This document shows, piece after piece, positions 39,481-48,917 of a stretch of DNA of 64,000 nucleotides. The DNA is from Nannochloropsis oceanica (Eukaryota > Sar > Eustigmatophyceae > Eustigmatales > Monodopsidaceae), in NCBI GenBank assembly GCA_004519485.1, contig CP038131.1, positions 688,501 through 752,500 of the forward strand, in the 5' to 3' direction. Within the stretch, counting starts at the first letter, position 1. Every line of letters begins with the position of its first letter. The position numbers and the translations under genes were made by a program. The notes below the pieces were generated by a model. It ran no database searches. It worked only from the letters and a program-made list of their open reading frames with translations, and was not told the origin of the DNA.

Positions 39481-42400
39481 TCATACCGCTGTCGTAGAAT
39501 TCATTTCCGCCATTATCCTCGTTAAGTTTGTGTCAAGGCGCTTGACAGAATAGAGGAGCGTCGAGGGGGCCACATTGGGCAAAGGAAGCATGTAACACGC
39601 CTCTTCCTCTGGCTCATGTCCCTCCGTCTTTGCCGCTACAGTGGCAATTGCCGCTACGTGCTCAAATCCCAAAGCTTGCATCAAGCTGCCCGACCCCGGC
39701 AAGCTCCCAATATTGTCCAGGAAGAATTTGCTTCGGACGCGAATGAGCCGGAATGTCGTATTGCTCGGGTCCTTGAGGCAATTTTCCAGGTAACGACGAG
39801 CTGCACGCAATGCTGCCACCACCTTGATCTTCTCCCCTCCACTCCAGTACAGAAGCTGTCGACTTGCACGGTCGACTGGGCAGGCAGTATAAATGCCCCA
39901 GGCGTCCGCAGGCAAAGACAGGTTTCCCCAGGATTTTGAAACTTGCCTCCTTGAGACAATGCCCAAACGTTGCATGCCCTCCCCGCCCATAATACCATAA
40001 AATGCAACAATTTCCATGCCGCGCGGCACCGATAAGCTGGTTGTGGCAGTGCCGCTGGGATCGGATAAGCCGAAGAAAATCGATCGCTGTGCAGTCGTCG
40101 TAAAATTCACGCCAAGAATGCAAGCATCGCTGGTGTGTATACCAACCATTACCAAATTTTCCTCGCGACCTAGTACTAGGGTACCAGTGACTTCCTCATT
40201 GACGAAGGCAGACGACGGCGATTTCGATGAAGGGTGATGCACGGGAGCCCAATAAATAGGTGAATCAGCGGAACCCTGAGGCTGATAGCCTGCCTGAAGT
40301 CCTAACATACCGCGCGGCGAAGTCCAGATGCGCACGCGCCGCATTATTAGAAGTGGAAAGCTTTCCTGCCATTCTGCCATGGCCTGGACAGGTGTAGCTA
40401 TCTCAGAATCATCAAACACGTGCAGAGTCTCACTGAGCGGCGGGTGTACGGAGGTCCCGATCAACGGGCCATAGACAACCTTGAATCTGGTAACACTGGC
40501 CGAAGCTTGCTGCTTCTCTTGCAGCATCGTCTCCTTAATGTGGGACAGGGCCTGTAGAGCTGCCATATTCGGAGTCATTCCATCCGCGACAAGCTTAGTG
40601 AACGCCTTATGAATTCGCACCTTTAAACCCTCTCCATCAGGCGCCAACATCGGTGAAGACACTTGGTGCGTCCTCCAACCGGCTCCGCCCCGCAATCCGC
40701 TCGTCCACGCCATCCCCATGAGGCCACATTCAGCCTTGTAAGAAAATCCTGCCAGAGGCGCCTGAGAAAAAGCAGTGCACATTGCTTGATAAGCCTCCAG
40801 CGGCGGTACGCTCAAAACACCGTCGCCCTGGGCTCCCATCGAGTGCACAAGAGGCACTGCAGCAATGGCATCGTGCCACACTTTCATATCGGGACTAGGT
40901 GTAGATGTAATTGACGGGTGAATAGGAGACAAGGGCATTGTCACGATAACCTTCAGCGGTCCTTGACCGGCGGCACGCGTCTCGGCCGTCACCCAAGCAT
41001 CTGTTGATCCTCCTGTTATGACCAGCCACGGCTCGCTCCGACCAGGAATCTTGCGTGGGCTTCCGAAGGCATCCTTCCAGAGGTCTGCCCCCGCCTGACA
41101 CAGCGCGTGCGCACCAGATCCCAATATGACAGCCACCACCACCATACCCTGTGCCAGTTTCTCGCGAAGGAAGGCAATGGCGACAACCCTAGTGTCATCA
41201 TCAACCGCGTCGCCATCTCCGTCTTCTGGCACATCAAAAGCCACGCTCTGCTCAATGACACTCCGGACTAAGTCCAGTACCACCACATTCAGGCCTCGTC
41301 GACCCACAGCCACGGGCAGTCCGTTAATGGTGACTGCCCCTGGACCGAAACCTCCGTAACTGCCGAGCAGCGTGAGAGACTCTCCCTTTAGCGATCCGAC
41401 TGAAGTGGCCGATACTAGCAAAGACCCGCCACCCGCTACATACGACCACAAGGGCAACCCTGCCATTTCCTCCCGCTGAATCATAGGCTCACTGGCCTTT
41501 CTCTCGATTTGTGCCGGAGGTACTGCACACGTCGCAGCGAGCGACGAGGCGCATGGAGTCTCTGCGCCCCCACATTCCAGCTCCCTCCCAGGCTCACCCA
41601 AGCCATCTTCCCCTCGCGCGCGCTTCCACGCTGCATTCCCCGAGATCCTCCCCCGCAGCTCGCCAGGCTTGATGTATACTAATTCACTGGCCTCGCCCAA
41701 TACGGTGTGAGAATGTAATTCAAATTGTTCTCGGCGCGCCCGTTCCTGAACTGATCGCCCGCTACTGTTGTTATTGCGCAACTGCTGGTTCAAGGCTGCC
41801 ACTTGCTGCGCCAGTACAAGCTCAGGAACGTTCTGTCGACGGCTCAAGAGCTGACTCTCGAAGGTGCGGGTGTAGCGCCGAGTCACGTCCACGCAATGAT
41901 CCTTACCAAAAGCCACGACATAAGAAAGTTTCTTTCCCCACCCACCCTCATACATCAAAGGGGTGTCAGCTGCATTCTCACACGGGTCTAAGTGAAGAAA
42001 GCGCCCTTCTAAGGGCGACCATACCTCGGTCCAAACATGGTCCGTCCAGTCCATCACATATCGCGCCTCAAATCCAAGCGCAACACAGCACAAGGTGAAA
42101 CAATTTGCCCACTCACCACAACGTCCTCGCCGAGTGGCCAGCAGCACCCCCGGATCGTTATACCTTGGAAAGCGGGTCTGAGCTTGACACGACTCACAAG
42201 TATATACTTCCACGCGACCGGCCTTGCCCGCGGATTCCGCAGGTGTCGGAGCTGCTCCACCCAACAAGGTTGTATCGGTCGCTCCACAGCGTTCGCAAGG
42301 GGGATTGTTGACCCATGAAAAAAAATCGTGCTTAAACCAGGCCAGCAGCTCCCGCAGCAAGATATCCTGAAAGTGGAGAGGATTCCGCTGTGGATCACCT

Positions 42401-43362
42401 CCTGCCATCATGGCCCGCGCGTGCAGCGCGGCCGTGGGGATGGTGGACAACGCCTTGTTCTTCAACGCCGGAGCATCGTAAGCCAAAATGGTGCTCCTGC
42501 CGCTTTGCAATCGAGCCATCATTTCCGCCGCTTCCCGACTATACTGGTCAAAACCCAAAGCTTGCTGAACATATGCGGCTTGACGAAAGGTCGCAAGCAA
42601 GGCCAAAGCTGGTGGTGAGAGCATGAAAGCTTTGTGGGTCGTGGCGCAGGAATTTCGTGATTCCTCGGCTTGAATGGTTCTGGTCGCCTCACCTTCCTTC
42701 TCTCCTTCTCCACCCCAAATGGTGTTGGCCTCATGCAAGCGTTCTTTGAAAAGGTATACACCCAGGCCTTCGGAACACAGGGCTGGCGCACCACACACAA
42801 AGGGTTCCATGGGCGCACCCACTTTGGCCAGCAGCAACCCTTCGGGAAAACAGAGCGCTTGACAAGTCTCACACACGCTCTGATCGCTCCCCGGAATCAC
42901 GTAGCACGGCTGGACTACGGCGCGCTCTCCGAAGTAGACGCGAGAACAGCCGTCCTGGATGCTGGCCCGCAAGAGACTTGCGGGCAGCACACTGATAAAA
43001 GCCTGCTGCGTGGCCGAGGTTACGGGAAAGGAACCGTCCTCTGGATCTCCCGCGGGTAGCATAAGAGCTTCCACGTCCGCATCGTCTCTGATAGGGTAAG
43101 CGACATCGCCGTACAAGATAAGCTGATTGCAGGGCTCAAGGCCTGTGTGGGAGTGGACCAGAGCTTGGAGCGAGGAGAAGAGGGCTTGAGTGGGTGTGGA
43201 TGCTCCTTGACCGATGGGCCAGGCGACGGTAATGTCTTTGCTTGGCGTCCTCGTTGCCGCCTCGTAGACGTTTAGGCGAAGACGGGCCATCCCTTCGAAG
43301 AGAGAGAGAAGGAATGGGTAGCCGTACGTGGGTGAGTGCGTAATGTGGACGACGTGGCACAT
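39481..43362 (-). CDS. Multi-domain peptide:N-glycanase (PNGase) with ILEI-, jacalin-like and C-terminal PUB domains
   Basis: Cytosolic deglycosylase of misfolded glycoproteins exported by ERAD; 1,293 residues from the ATG at 43362 (a second start, MARLRLNVYE at 43290, may be the true one). Residues 25-125 resemble a ubiquitin-like fold. A Cys-rich segment follows (CETCQALCF). The transglutaminase-like core spans about 330-500: zinc Cys pairs CERC and CESC, then RRGRCGEWANCFTLCC (catalytic Cys), DWTDHVWTEVW (His) and FLHLDPCE (Asp), all as in PNG1/NGLY1. About 635-800 fits an ILEI/FAM3 domain (GRRGLNVVVLDLV, AIAFLREKLAQGMVVVAVIL). About 1010-1135 fits a jacalin-like lectin (GTLVLGREENLVMVGIHTSD, ending EIVAFYGIMGGEGMQRLG). 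About 1180-1245 fits a PUB domain (AARRYLENCLKDPSNTTFRL, SLMQALGFEHV) that would bind p97/VCP. In animals PUB is N-terminal. No intron. Confidence 0.87.
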   Translation of the reverse strand: MCHVVHITHSPTYGYPFLLSLFEGMARLRLNVYEAATRTPSKDITVAWPIGQGASTPTQALFSSLQALVHSHTGLEPCNQLILYGDVAYPIRDDADVEALMLPAGDPEDGSFPVTSATQQAFISVLPASLLRASIQDGCSRVYFGERAVVQPCYVIPGSDQSVCETCQALCFPEGLLLAKVGAPMEPFVCGAPALCSEGLGVYLFKERLHEANTIWGGEGEKEGEATRTIQAEESRNSCATTHKAFMLSPPALALLATFRQAAYVQQALGFDQYSREAAEMMARLQSGRSTILAYDAPALKNKALSTIPTAALHARAMMAGGDPQRNPLHFQDILLRELLAWFKHDFFSWVNNPPCERCGATDTTLLGGAAPTPAESAGKAGRVEVYTCESCQAQTRFPRYNDPGVLLATRRGRCGEWANCFTLCCVALGFEARYVMDWTDHVWTEVWSPLEGRFLHLDPCENAADTPLMYEGGWGKKLSYVVAFGKDHCVDVTRRYTRTFESQLLSRRQNVPELVLAQQVAALNQQLRNNNSSGRSVQERARREQFELHSHTVLGEASELVYIKPGELRGRISGNAAWKRARGEDGLGEPGRELECGGAETPCASSLAATCAVPPAQIERKASEPMIQREEMAGLPLWSYVAGGGSLLVSATSVGSLKGESLTLLGSYGGFGPGAVTINGLPVAVGRRGLNVVVLDLVRSVIEQSVAFDVPEDGDGDAVDDDTRVVAIAFLREKLAQGMVVVAVILGSGAHALCQAGADLWKDAFGSPRKIPGRSEPWLVITGGSTDAWVTAETRAAGQGPLKVIVTMPLSPIHPSITSTPSPDMKVWHDAIAAVPLVHSMGAQGDGVLSVPPLEAYQAMCTAFSQAPLAGFSYKAECGLMGMAWTSGLRGGAGWRTHQVSSPMLAPDGEGLKVRIHKAFTKLVADGMTPNMAALQALSHIKETMLQEKQQASASVTRFKVVYGPLIGTSVHPPLSETLHVFDDSEIATPVQAMAEWQESFPLLIMRRVRIWTSPRGMLGLQAGYQPQGSADSPIYWAPVHHPSSKSPSSAFVNEEVTGTLVLGREENLVMVGIHTSDACILGVNFTTTAQRSIFFGLSDPSGTATTSLSVPRGMEIVAFYGIMGGEGMQRLGIVSRRQVSKSWGNLSLPADAWGIYTACPVDRASRQLLYWSGGEKIKVVAALRAARRYLENCLKDPSNTTFRLIRVRSKFFLDNIGSLPGSGSLMQALGFEHVAAIATVAAKTEGHEPEEEACYMLPLPNVAPSTLLYSVKRLDTNLTRIMAEMNSTTAV

Positions 43363-43522
43363 CTATGTACACATAGGTAAACAATGACGGAGTTTCATGA
43401 AAACGTAGGCGTCATCGCTGTCTCGCCGATGCTGCTTCAAGGGCACAACAACGACCAGACGGCACCCGACACTTCACCATCACACTATCCACTGGTACGC
43501 ACAGGCCTCTGGGTGCTTAGAT
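43363..43522. promoter_or_regulatory. Compact bidirectional promoter between PNGase and the ASPM-like gene
   Basis: Only 160 bases separate the two outward-facing start codons (232 if the PNGase starts at 43290). Both promoters must be shared or overlap coding sequence. Confidence 0.6.
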
Positions 43523-46500
43523 ATGCACTGCATCAAGCCGGAGCTGGAGGACAAGGAGAATCTGGCTGTGGGCACAGCCCAAGCAGCCGGAGCTGCCTCC
43601 ACGATCCACAAGACACCTACGACCTTGCCCACGCTCTACGTGGAGGGTTTCCGCGAGTCCCTCTTCCTTGATTTCGGGCAAGTACCTGTCGCCAGTAGCA
43701 AGGCCTTGACCTTTGCCATCTCCGGCACCGCGAGTGGGCCTGGTCGCGTCGAGATAGACAGATGTCCCAAAGGTGTTCATGTCTCCTTGGGGGAAAAGGC
43801 GGGGTTGGTGGAATGGGGCCCCACGACCCGGGGGTCCATGCGAAAGGTACTGCTGCTGCGATACAACAAACACCATCGGCTGCAAATTACGTTACTCGGG
43901 CGTGGAGTGGCGAAGGGTGCGGTAACAATGATATCGGCCGCCGACAAGACCGCCATGCCTAACACCAACGCTCCTTCTACAACCACCAGGCAGCCCCTAC
44001 ATACCACACTTCACCACAACCAGGGAAAATACTTCCCGCAAGGCTACTCAATAAAGAAGCAGCAAGACATTGTCGTCAACAACCCTCCTTTTTGTGATCC
44101 CTGTGGCCCTGATCTGACAGGATGGCACGGCGAAAATGATACTGACCAGGGTTGCATCTATCCCTCCTCCTCGCCTTTCCCCCGTCTAGACTCGTTTCTG
44201 CTTTCTGGTCTAGATGACGCGACAGCGAGTGTACGCACGTCTCGACAGTCCCTGAGTGCGCCTTCCAGCCCGCTACAACGACAACGTGGCCGCGCTTGTC
44301 AGCGTTCTGTGCATGATGCAAGTCTGGCTTCCAGAGCCAGCAGCGCAGGGGTTCTCTCGGAGGGCCGCCATTGCGGAAGCTCTACCAGCAGTACGGTTCA
44401 CAAGCCCAGCAGCATTGTTTCTACATCCACACACCACACGAAGGAGCGCCCACATGTCCAGACCTTCCGACAAGAGAAATTCCTGGTGGAATGGCTAAAT
44501 TTTGCTTTGTGTCCCCCTGATGCAGCCCAGTCCAAACCCGGCGACTTTCTAAAGCGGCAAGACGATGAGATCGAGGCCCAAATGCAAGCAATATACAATT
44601 CGGCCGAGATGGGGGCCGTTCAACACGCTATAAAATTGGAAATCGGTCGCAAACGGCTCCAATTGCGTAGCGATCGGGATCTGCATATGGATTTGAGCCT
44701 GCGCGAGGCATTCCTGGAGCTATTGCTTTCGTATAACCTTCCTTGGTTGCGAATAGGATTGGAAGTGCTGCTGAAGACAGATATCGCCACGGCCCGCCTC
44801 GTCAAATCACGGGACGGCCAGCTGATTCGCGTGCGGAAGCTGATCGTCACGCGAATCCTCAGTGACCCCACCATCGCCAAGGCCTATGCAGGCCGGCCCA
44901 GTCCGAAGGTCCGAGAAGCGATGAAGGTTGAGCTCTGCGCCCACACCTTGGAAAGATTTCTTTCGCTTGTCATTCTGCTAGACCAAGCAAAGCGCATGGG
45001 ATTGCTGCCTCGGCGTTGTCCTCTTTTCAAGAGCACCGCCAGGATCAAGAGCTCCGCGGCGATACTTCATTCGTTCGCAAAGGAGTACATGGCGGGAGAA
45101 GGCAACTTGGCAAGACACTTGCTGGGACTCGGCTACGGGGTAGAGATTCAACAACAGTACTTGGAGGAATTTGACTTTCGGACTACGGCGCTGAGCCGTG
45201 ATCTGCGCGATGGCGTCCGGCTAGTTCGACTAGTGGAAATATTAACTGCAGCTGGCGACAAGGACGGTGACACAGCTTCTTTGCACCTGAGCAGCTCTCT
45301 CCGTGTGCCAGCAATCTCGAGGCTGCAAAAGGTGCACAATGTAAAGCTTGCCCTGGAGGCGCTTCGAATGTGTGGATTCCATCACGACCAAGCACCACCC
45401 AAACAAGAGAAACACCTCCTAGGACGGCTCGGCAGTGCCTTAGTCTTGGGCAGGCTTTGCCCCGATGATATTGTAGATGGGCATCGGGAGAAGACTTTGA
45501 GTTTACTCTGGGCGATTGCACGTCATTTCCAACTTGACTACGTGGTGTCGTCCTTGACAGGAATAACACGTATGCAAAGTTTAATTAAATCCCGATTGAC
45601 GCGCCATCGCTTTCTTCGCATCAAGCACCTGGCCGTTACTCTCCAACGTCTCTACCGCGCCCGCCGCGTCTTCTTTCGCTGCCACTCATTTTCTCCAGCA
45701 GCTGCTGTCGCCTTGCAAAGCGCCTGGCGTGGCGTGTGCGTCCGTCGTCAAGTGGTGGCCCTTCGCGCTAGCATCCTCACCCTGCAAGCGAGAGCTAAAG
45801 GTTTCTTGATCCGTCGTCGTCAGGCGCGCCTTTTATCTGCAGTGCGCCTCCTTCAAGTCTATGTTAGAGCACATTTGGCGCGTCTGCGGCACGCCATTTT
45901 CTTGCGCGGCGTAGTGGTGTTGCAGCGACTGATTCGTAGACATCAAGCAACGATGCGGTTCCGCGTGGAGCGGCGAGTACGAATGACCGCAGCCACGACC
46001 CTCATTGCATCCATCTGGAAGGGGCACTGTGTTCGCCTTGAGATGAGGCAGAGGCAGGACAAAGCTGTCTTCATACAAGCTGCGTATCGTCGTTACCGGC
46101 TCCGGCATAACTACCTGGAGTTGAGGCGGGCGACCGTGAACGTCCAGGCTTGGGTACGGGGGGGGCAAGCACGGCGGCAGCTCGCTCAGCAGCAGCAGGC
46201 TGCGGCTATCCTTCATCGTAAGCAAATTTCGGCCGTGATCCTGATTGGCTCCACCTGGAAGGGTTTTCGTGTCCGAGGATATATGCGGCTGATGCAGAGC
46301 AATGCCGTGGTTCTCCAAGCTGCTTACCGCCGTCGCCGGGTGCAGCGAATCTATTTGGAACTGAGGCGGGCCACGGTGTGCGCTCAGGCTTTGGTGCGGG
46401 GATGGCAGGCGCGGCGCCAGCTTTATGACCAGCAGGAAGCTGCGCGGGACCTTGAGCGGCAGCAGATTTTGGCTGTGACCTTCCTTGCTTCCGTTTGGAA

Positions 46501-48247
46501 AGGTTATCGCGTCCGAGCAGAAATTCTGCGGAGGCAGGACAAAGCTGTGATCATTCAAGCTGCCTACCGCCGTTGTCGGGTGCGGCGGATCTATTTGGAA
46601 CTTAGACGGGCGACTATCAATTCTCAGGCATTGATACGGGGAGCGATCACGCGGCGCCAGCTAGCTCAGCATCGATGGGCAGCCAATACACTCACGCGCC
46701 ACTGGCATGCCCGGCAGGCACGCAAGAGGTTTAGCGCTCAAGTAGGAGCGGCAATAATAGTGCAGCGGCTGCTGCGTGGGCACCTGGCCCGTCGTGAGTC
46801 TGAGCAGCAACGCTCCGCCCTTCTGGTGCTTCAAGGTGCTTTCCGGTGCTATTTGCTTCGAAAGCAGTTTCTCGTCGAGAGAGATGCAGCAATCATGGTG
46901 CAGAGGTTCTGGCGCTCGTGCCGTGAGCAGCGACGATGGCGGAGGATCAATTTGGGGATGGTGGCTTTGCAGGCTTTCGCACGCGGGAGGATGGCGCGAT
47001 GTGTGGCACGTGGACGAGCAGAAGCTGTTTTGATGATTCAGAAGACTTGTCGTGGGTTCTTATCACGTGAGGCTCTCCGGTGGCGACAAAAGAGTGCTCA
47101 GCTGATCCAGAAGGCATGGGGGGGGTATCATGCGCGTTGTAGGTGGGCGCTTGCTGTTCGTGGAGTCGTGCGATGCCAGACACTGGTGCGAGGCCGAAAA
47201 GCCCGCCGAGAAGCAGGTCGTCGACGGAATTCTTTGCTACTCCTACAGCGTGTAGTCCGTCGATTCGTCTACGATTCGCACCGTGAGAAGGTTGTTGCTT
47301 CGGTGCATGTACAGCGATTGTGGAGGGGCTATGCTTTGCGCAAAAAGCTCGTCATGTGGACACAGGCGGCGACCCGTATCAAAGCGGCCTACAAGGGATC
47401 GCGCGTTCGTCAAGCTCAGCGTCGTTGTCAGTTAGCCGCTCGATGCCTGCAGAGCTGGGTCCGGGCTGGCCGTGCTCGTCGGCATATGCTTCGTCTCCAC
47501 CGAGCGGTGGTGCTAGTCCAGGCAGCAATGAGAGGGTGGCTGGTGCGGCGGATTTCGGTACCCGAAGTGCGTGTATTGCGGACGCGCGTCCTCGAAGCGA
47601 CGGCTCGAGCGGAGGTTGATCCTTCATTGCGTTTGGGGGTGAGGCATGCGGCCGCCTTGGAGGTGTTGTTGTCAGGCAAGAGCTGTGCCCAGCTGCTTCG
47701 GAGCTGCCTGACTCTCGTGGTGTCCACATCCTTAGCTCGAGAGTGCTGTGAGGCCCTGGTGGAGGTGCAAGGGGTGCCGAAGCTGCTGGCCGTAATTCGG
47801 TCGTGCAACCGTAGCACCCCCCACATGGAGCTCCTTCGAAACGTCCTCAGTGTCTTGGGCCACGTGACTGCACACCCACCCTTGCTTCCGGCCCTAGGCG
47901 AGGCCCCTGGCGCTGTGGAGTCATTGGTGGAGCTCCTGCAGACGTACAGGCCCGATGACCACACTTTCTTGCCTGCTGCAAGATTGCTCTTGAATGCGTG
48001 TGAAAGCGAATGCGGAGCCCAAGCGCGAATTGATTTGCACCATCCCAGCGTCCAACGACGTCTGCAAGGATCGTTGCGGTTGCTGGAGCGGAAGGCAATG
48101 GTAGAGAAAAAGAGCAACAGCAAGACGGCGATGCGCCTTCCGAAGGGGGAAGGGAAAGAGGTGGGACTGACAGGACCTATTCGTGTGTTGCGTAGCATAT
48201 TGAATGTGACGGCGACAGGAAAGATGGGGAAAGCGTCGGGTTTCTAG
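43523..48247 (+). CDS. ASPM-like spindle protein (ASH, CH and IQ repeats, ARM-like tail)
   Basis: A 1,574-residue protein from the ATG at 43523 without introns. Residues 35-130 form an ASH/MSP-like beta domain (ESLFLDFGQVPVASSKALTF, GLVEWGPTTRGSMRKVLLLR). The ASPM-specific helical part runs from about 310 (FLVEWLNFALCPPDA). A calponin-homology domain spans about 530-672, with SRDLRDGVRLVRLVEIL, RLQKVHNVKLALEALRMCGF and the end DIVDGHREKTLSLLWAI. From about 690 to 1345 there are roughly 25 IQ motifs (pattern IQxxxRxxxxR), which bind calmodulin or light chains, including a recent internal triplication. The C-terminus (about 1345-1574) is armadillo-like. ASPM/abnormal-spindle proteins focus microtubule minus ends at mitotic spindle poles. 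It is shorter than human ASPM because it has fewer IQ units. Confidence 0.9.
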   Translation: MHCIKPELEDKENLAVGTAQAAGAASTIHKTPTTLPTLYVEGFRESLFLDFGQVPVASSKALTFAISGTASGPGRVEIDRCPKGVHVSLGEKAGLVEWGPTTRGSMRKVLLLRYNKHHRLQITLLGRGVAKGAVTMISAADKTAMPNTNAPSTTTRQPLHTTLHHNQGKYFPQGYSIKKQQDIVVNNPPFCDPCGPDLTGWHGENDTDQGCIYPSSSPFPRLDSFLLSGLDDATASVRTSRQSLSAPSSPLQRQRGRACQRSVHDASLASRASSAGVLSEGRHCGSSTSSTVHKPSSIVSTSTHHTKERPHVQTFRQEKFLVEWLNFALCPPDAAQSKPGDFLKRQDDEIEAQMQAIYNSAEMGAVQHAIKLEIGRKRLQLRSDRDLHMDLSLREAFLELLLSYNLPWLRIGLEVLLKTDIATARLVKSRDGQLIRVRKLIVTRILSDPTIAKAYAGRPSPKVREAMKVELCAHTLERFLSLVILLDQAKRMGLLPRRCPLFKSTARIKSSAAILHSFAKEYMAGEGNLARHLLGLGYGVEIQQQYLEEFDFRTTALSRDLRDGVRLVRLVEILTAAGDKDGDTASLHLSSSLRVPAISRLQKVHNVKLALEALRMCGFHHDQAPPKQEKHLLGRLGSALVLGRLCPDDIVDGHREKTLSLLWAIARHFQLDYVVSSLTGITRMQSLIKSRLTRHRFLRIKHLAVTLQRLYRARRVFFRCHSFSPAAAVALQSAWRGVCVRRQVVALRASILTLQARAKGFLIRRRQARLLSAVRLLQVYVRAHLARLRHAIFLRGVVVLQRLIRRHQATMRFRVERRVRMTAATTLIASIWKGHCVRLEMRQRQDKAVFIQAAYRRYRLRHNYLELRRATVNVQAWVRGGQARRQLAQQQQAAAILHRKQISAVILIGSTWKGFRVRGYMRLMQSNAVVLQAAYRRRRVQRIYLELRRATVCAQALVRGWQARRQLYDQQEAARDLERQQILAVTFLASVWKGYRVRAEILRRQDKAVIIQAAYRRCRVRRIYLELRRATINSQALIRGAITRRQLAQHRWAANTLTRHWHARQARKRFSAQVGAAIIVQRLLRGHLARRESEQQRSALLVLQGAFRCYLLRKQFLVERDAAIMVQRFWRSCREQRRWRRINLGMVALQAFARGRMARCVARGRAEAVLMIQKTCRGFLSREALRWRQKSAQLIQKAWGGYHARCRWALAVRGVVRCQTLVRGRKARREAGRRRNSLLLLQRVVRRFVYDSHREKVVASVHVQRLWRGYALRKKLVMWTQAATRIKAAYKGSRVRQAQRRCQLAARCLQSWVRAGRARRHMLRLHRAVVLVQAAMRGWLVRRISVPEVRVLRTRVLEATARAEVDPSLRLGVRHAAALEVLLSGKSCAQLLRSCLTLVVSTSLARECCEALVEVQGVPKLLAVIRSCNRSTPHMELLRNVLSVLGHVTAHPPLLPALGEAPGAVESLVELLQTYRPDDHTFLPAARLLLNACESECGAQARIDLHHPSVQRRLQGSLRLLERKAMVEKKSNSKTAMRLPKGEGKEVGLTGPIRVLRSILNVTATGKMGKASGF
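45990..46690 (+). repeat. 240-base internal tandem repeat coding for IQ units
   Basis: Three units with an exact 240-base (80-codon) spacing are visible at DKAVFIQAAYRR (46058), SNAVVLQAAYRR (46298) and DKAVIIQAAYRR (46538). Each is followed by YLELRRAT and a WKGxRVR segment. This is a recent amplification of IQ motifs in the ASPM-like gene. Confidence 0.92.
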
Positions 48248-48917
48248 GACGGGCATGAAAGAGAAATTTAAAGCAGAAGCGATGGATTGAAGAAATTTGA
48301 AAACAGAAATAATGTACCATGACGGATGAAATACTCAAAACAGCAATGGATAGCAATATATATTAACTCTTTCACCGTATGAATATGAACATTATTCTTT
48401 ACCCTCTCCGCTTAGTTTTGTCCTCTGCGTGGCTTTCTCATGCCTTTTTGTGCACTTCCCCTGTACGTATTGAAGTGCAGGACATGAGCAGATGATACTT
48501 ACCCTTCCTTACTTTTTCTTGCACTTCTTCTTGGTGTTACCGGTGATATTCTTGTCGTCTTGTCCGTGATATGTGAAAGCTCTTTTTTATTCTCATGCCT
48601 CCGACACGTTTTCATTCTTGCTGCCAGTGCTCTCTCTATTTCTTTCTTTGTACAAAACCACACACATTTCCACATACGTTTAACTCTTGATTTTTATCTA
48701 TCGAAAGAAAAAACAACGAATCCACAATTCTCCTTTTCTAGGGCATCTTTAAGTGGAAAAGGAGTAGAAAGATGTGGAAAGGGGGGATGAAATCTCTGTA
48801 GGTGGACTACACACACGAATGTGCACTGAGAGTCCTTCTTGAATTGACGACGAAAAGAAAACGCCACTGCGAACGCACCCTCCCACCCCCCCCATCCCTC
48901 TATCTGCCGAAGACGGT
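48248..48917. other. Convergent intergenic region
   Basis: The ASPM-like gene (+) and the RING gene (-) end towards each other here. The sequence is AT-richer than coding DNA, with no gene seen. The fully open RING frame stops at 48918, inside a CTG run. Confidence 0.5.

Noticed and set aside
45833-46558. A 241-codon minus-strand frame within the ASPM-like gene
   Set aside because: Its internal repetition simply follows the 240-base IQ repeat of the real gene.
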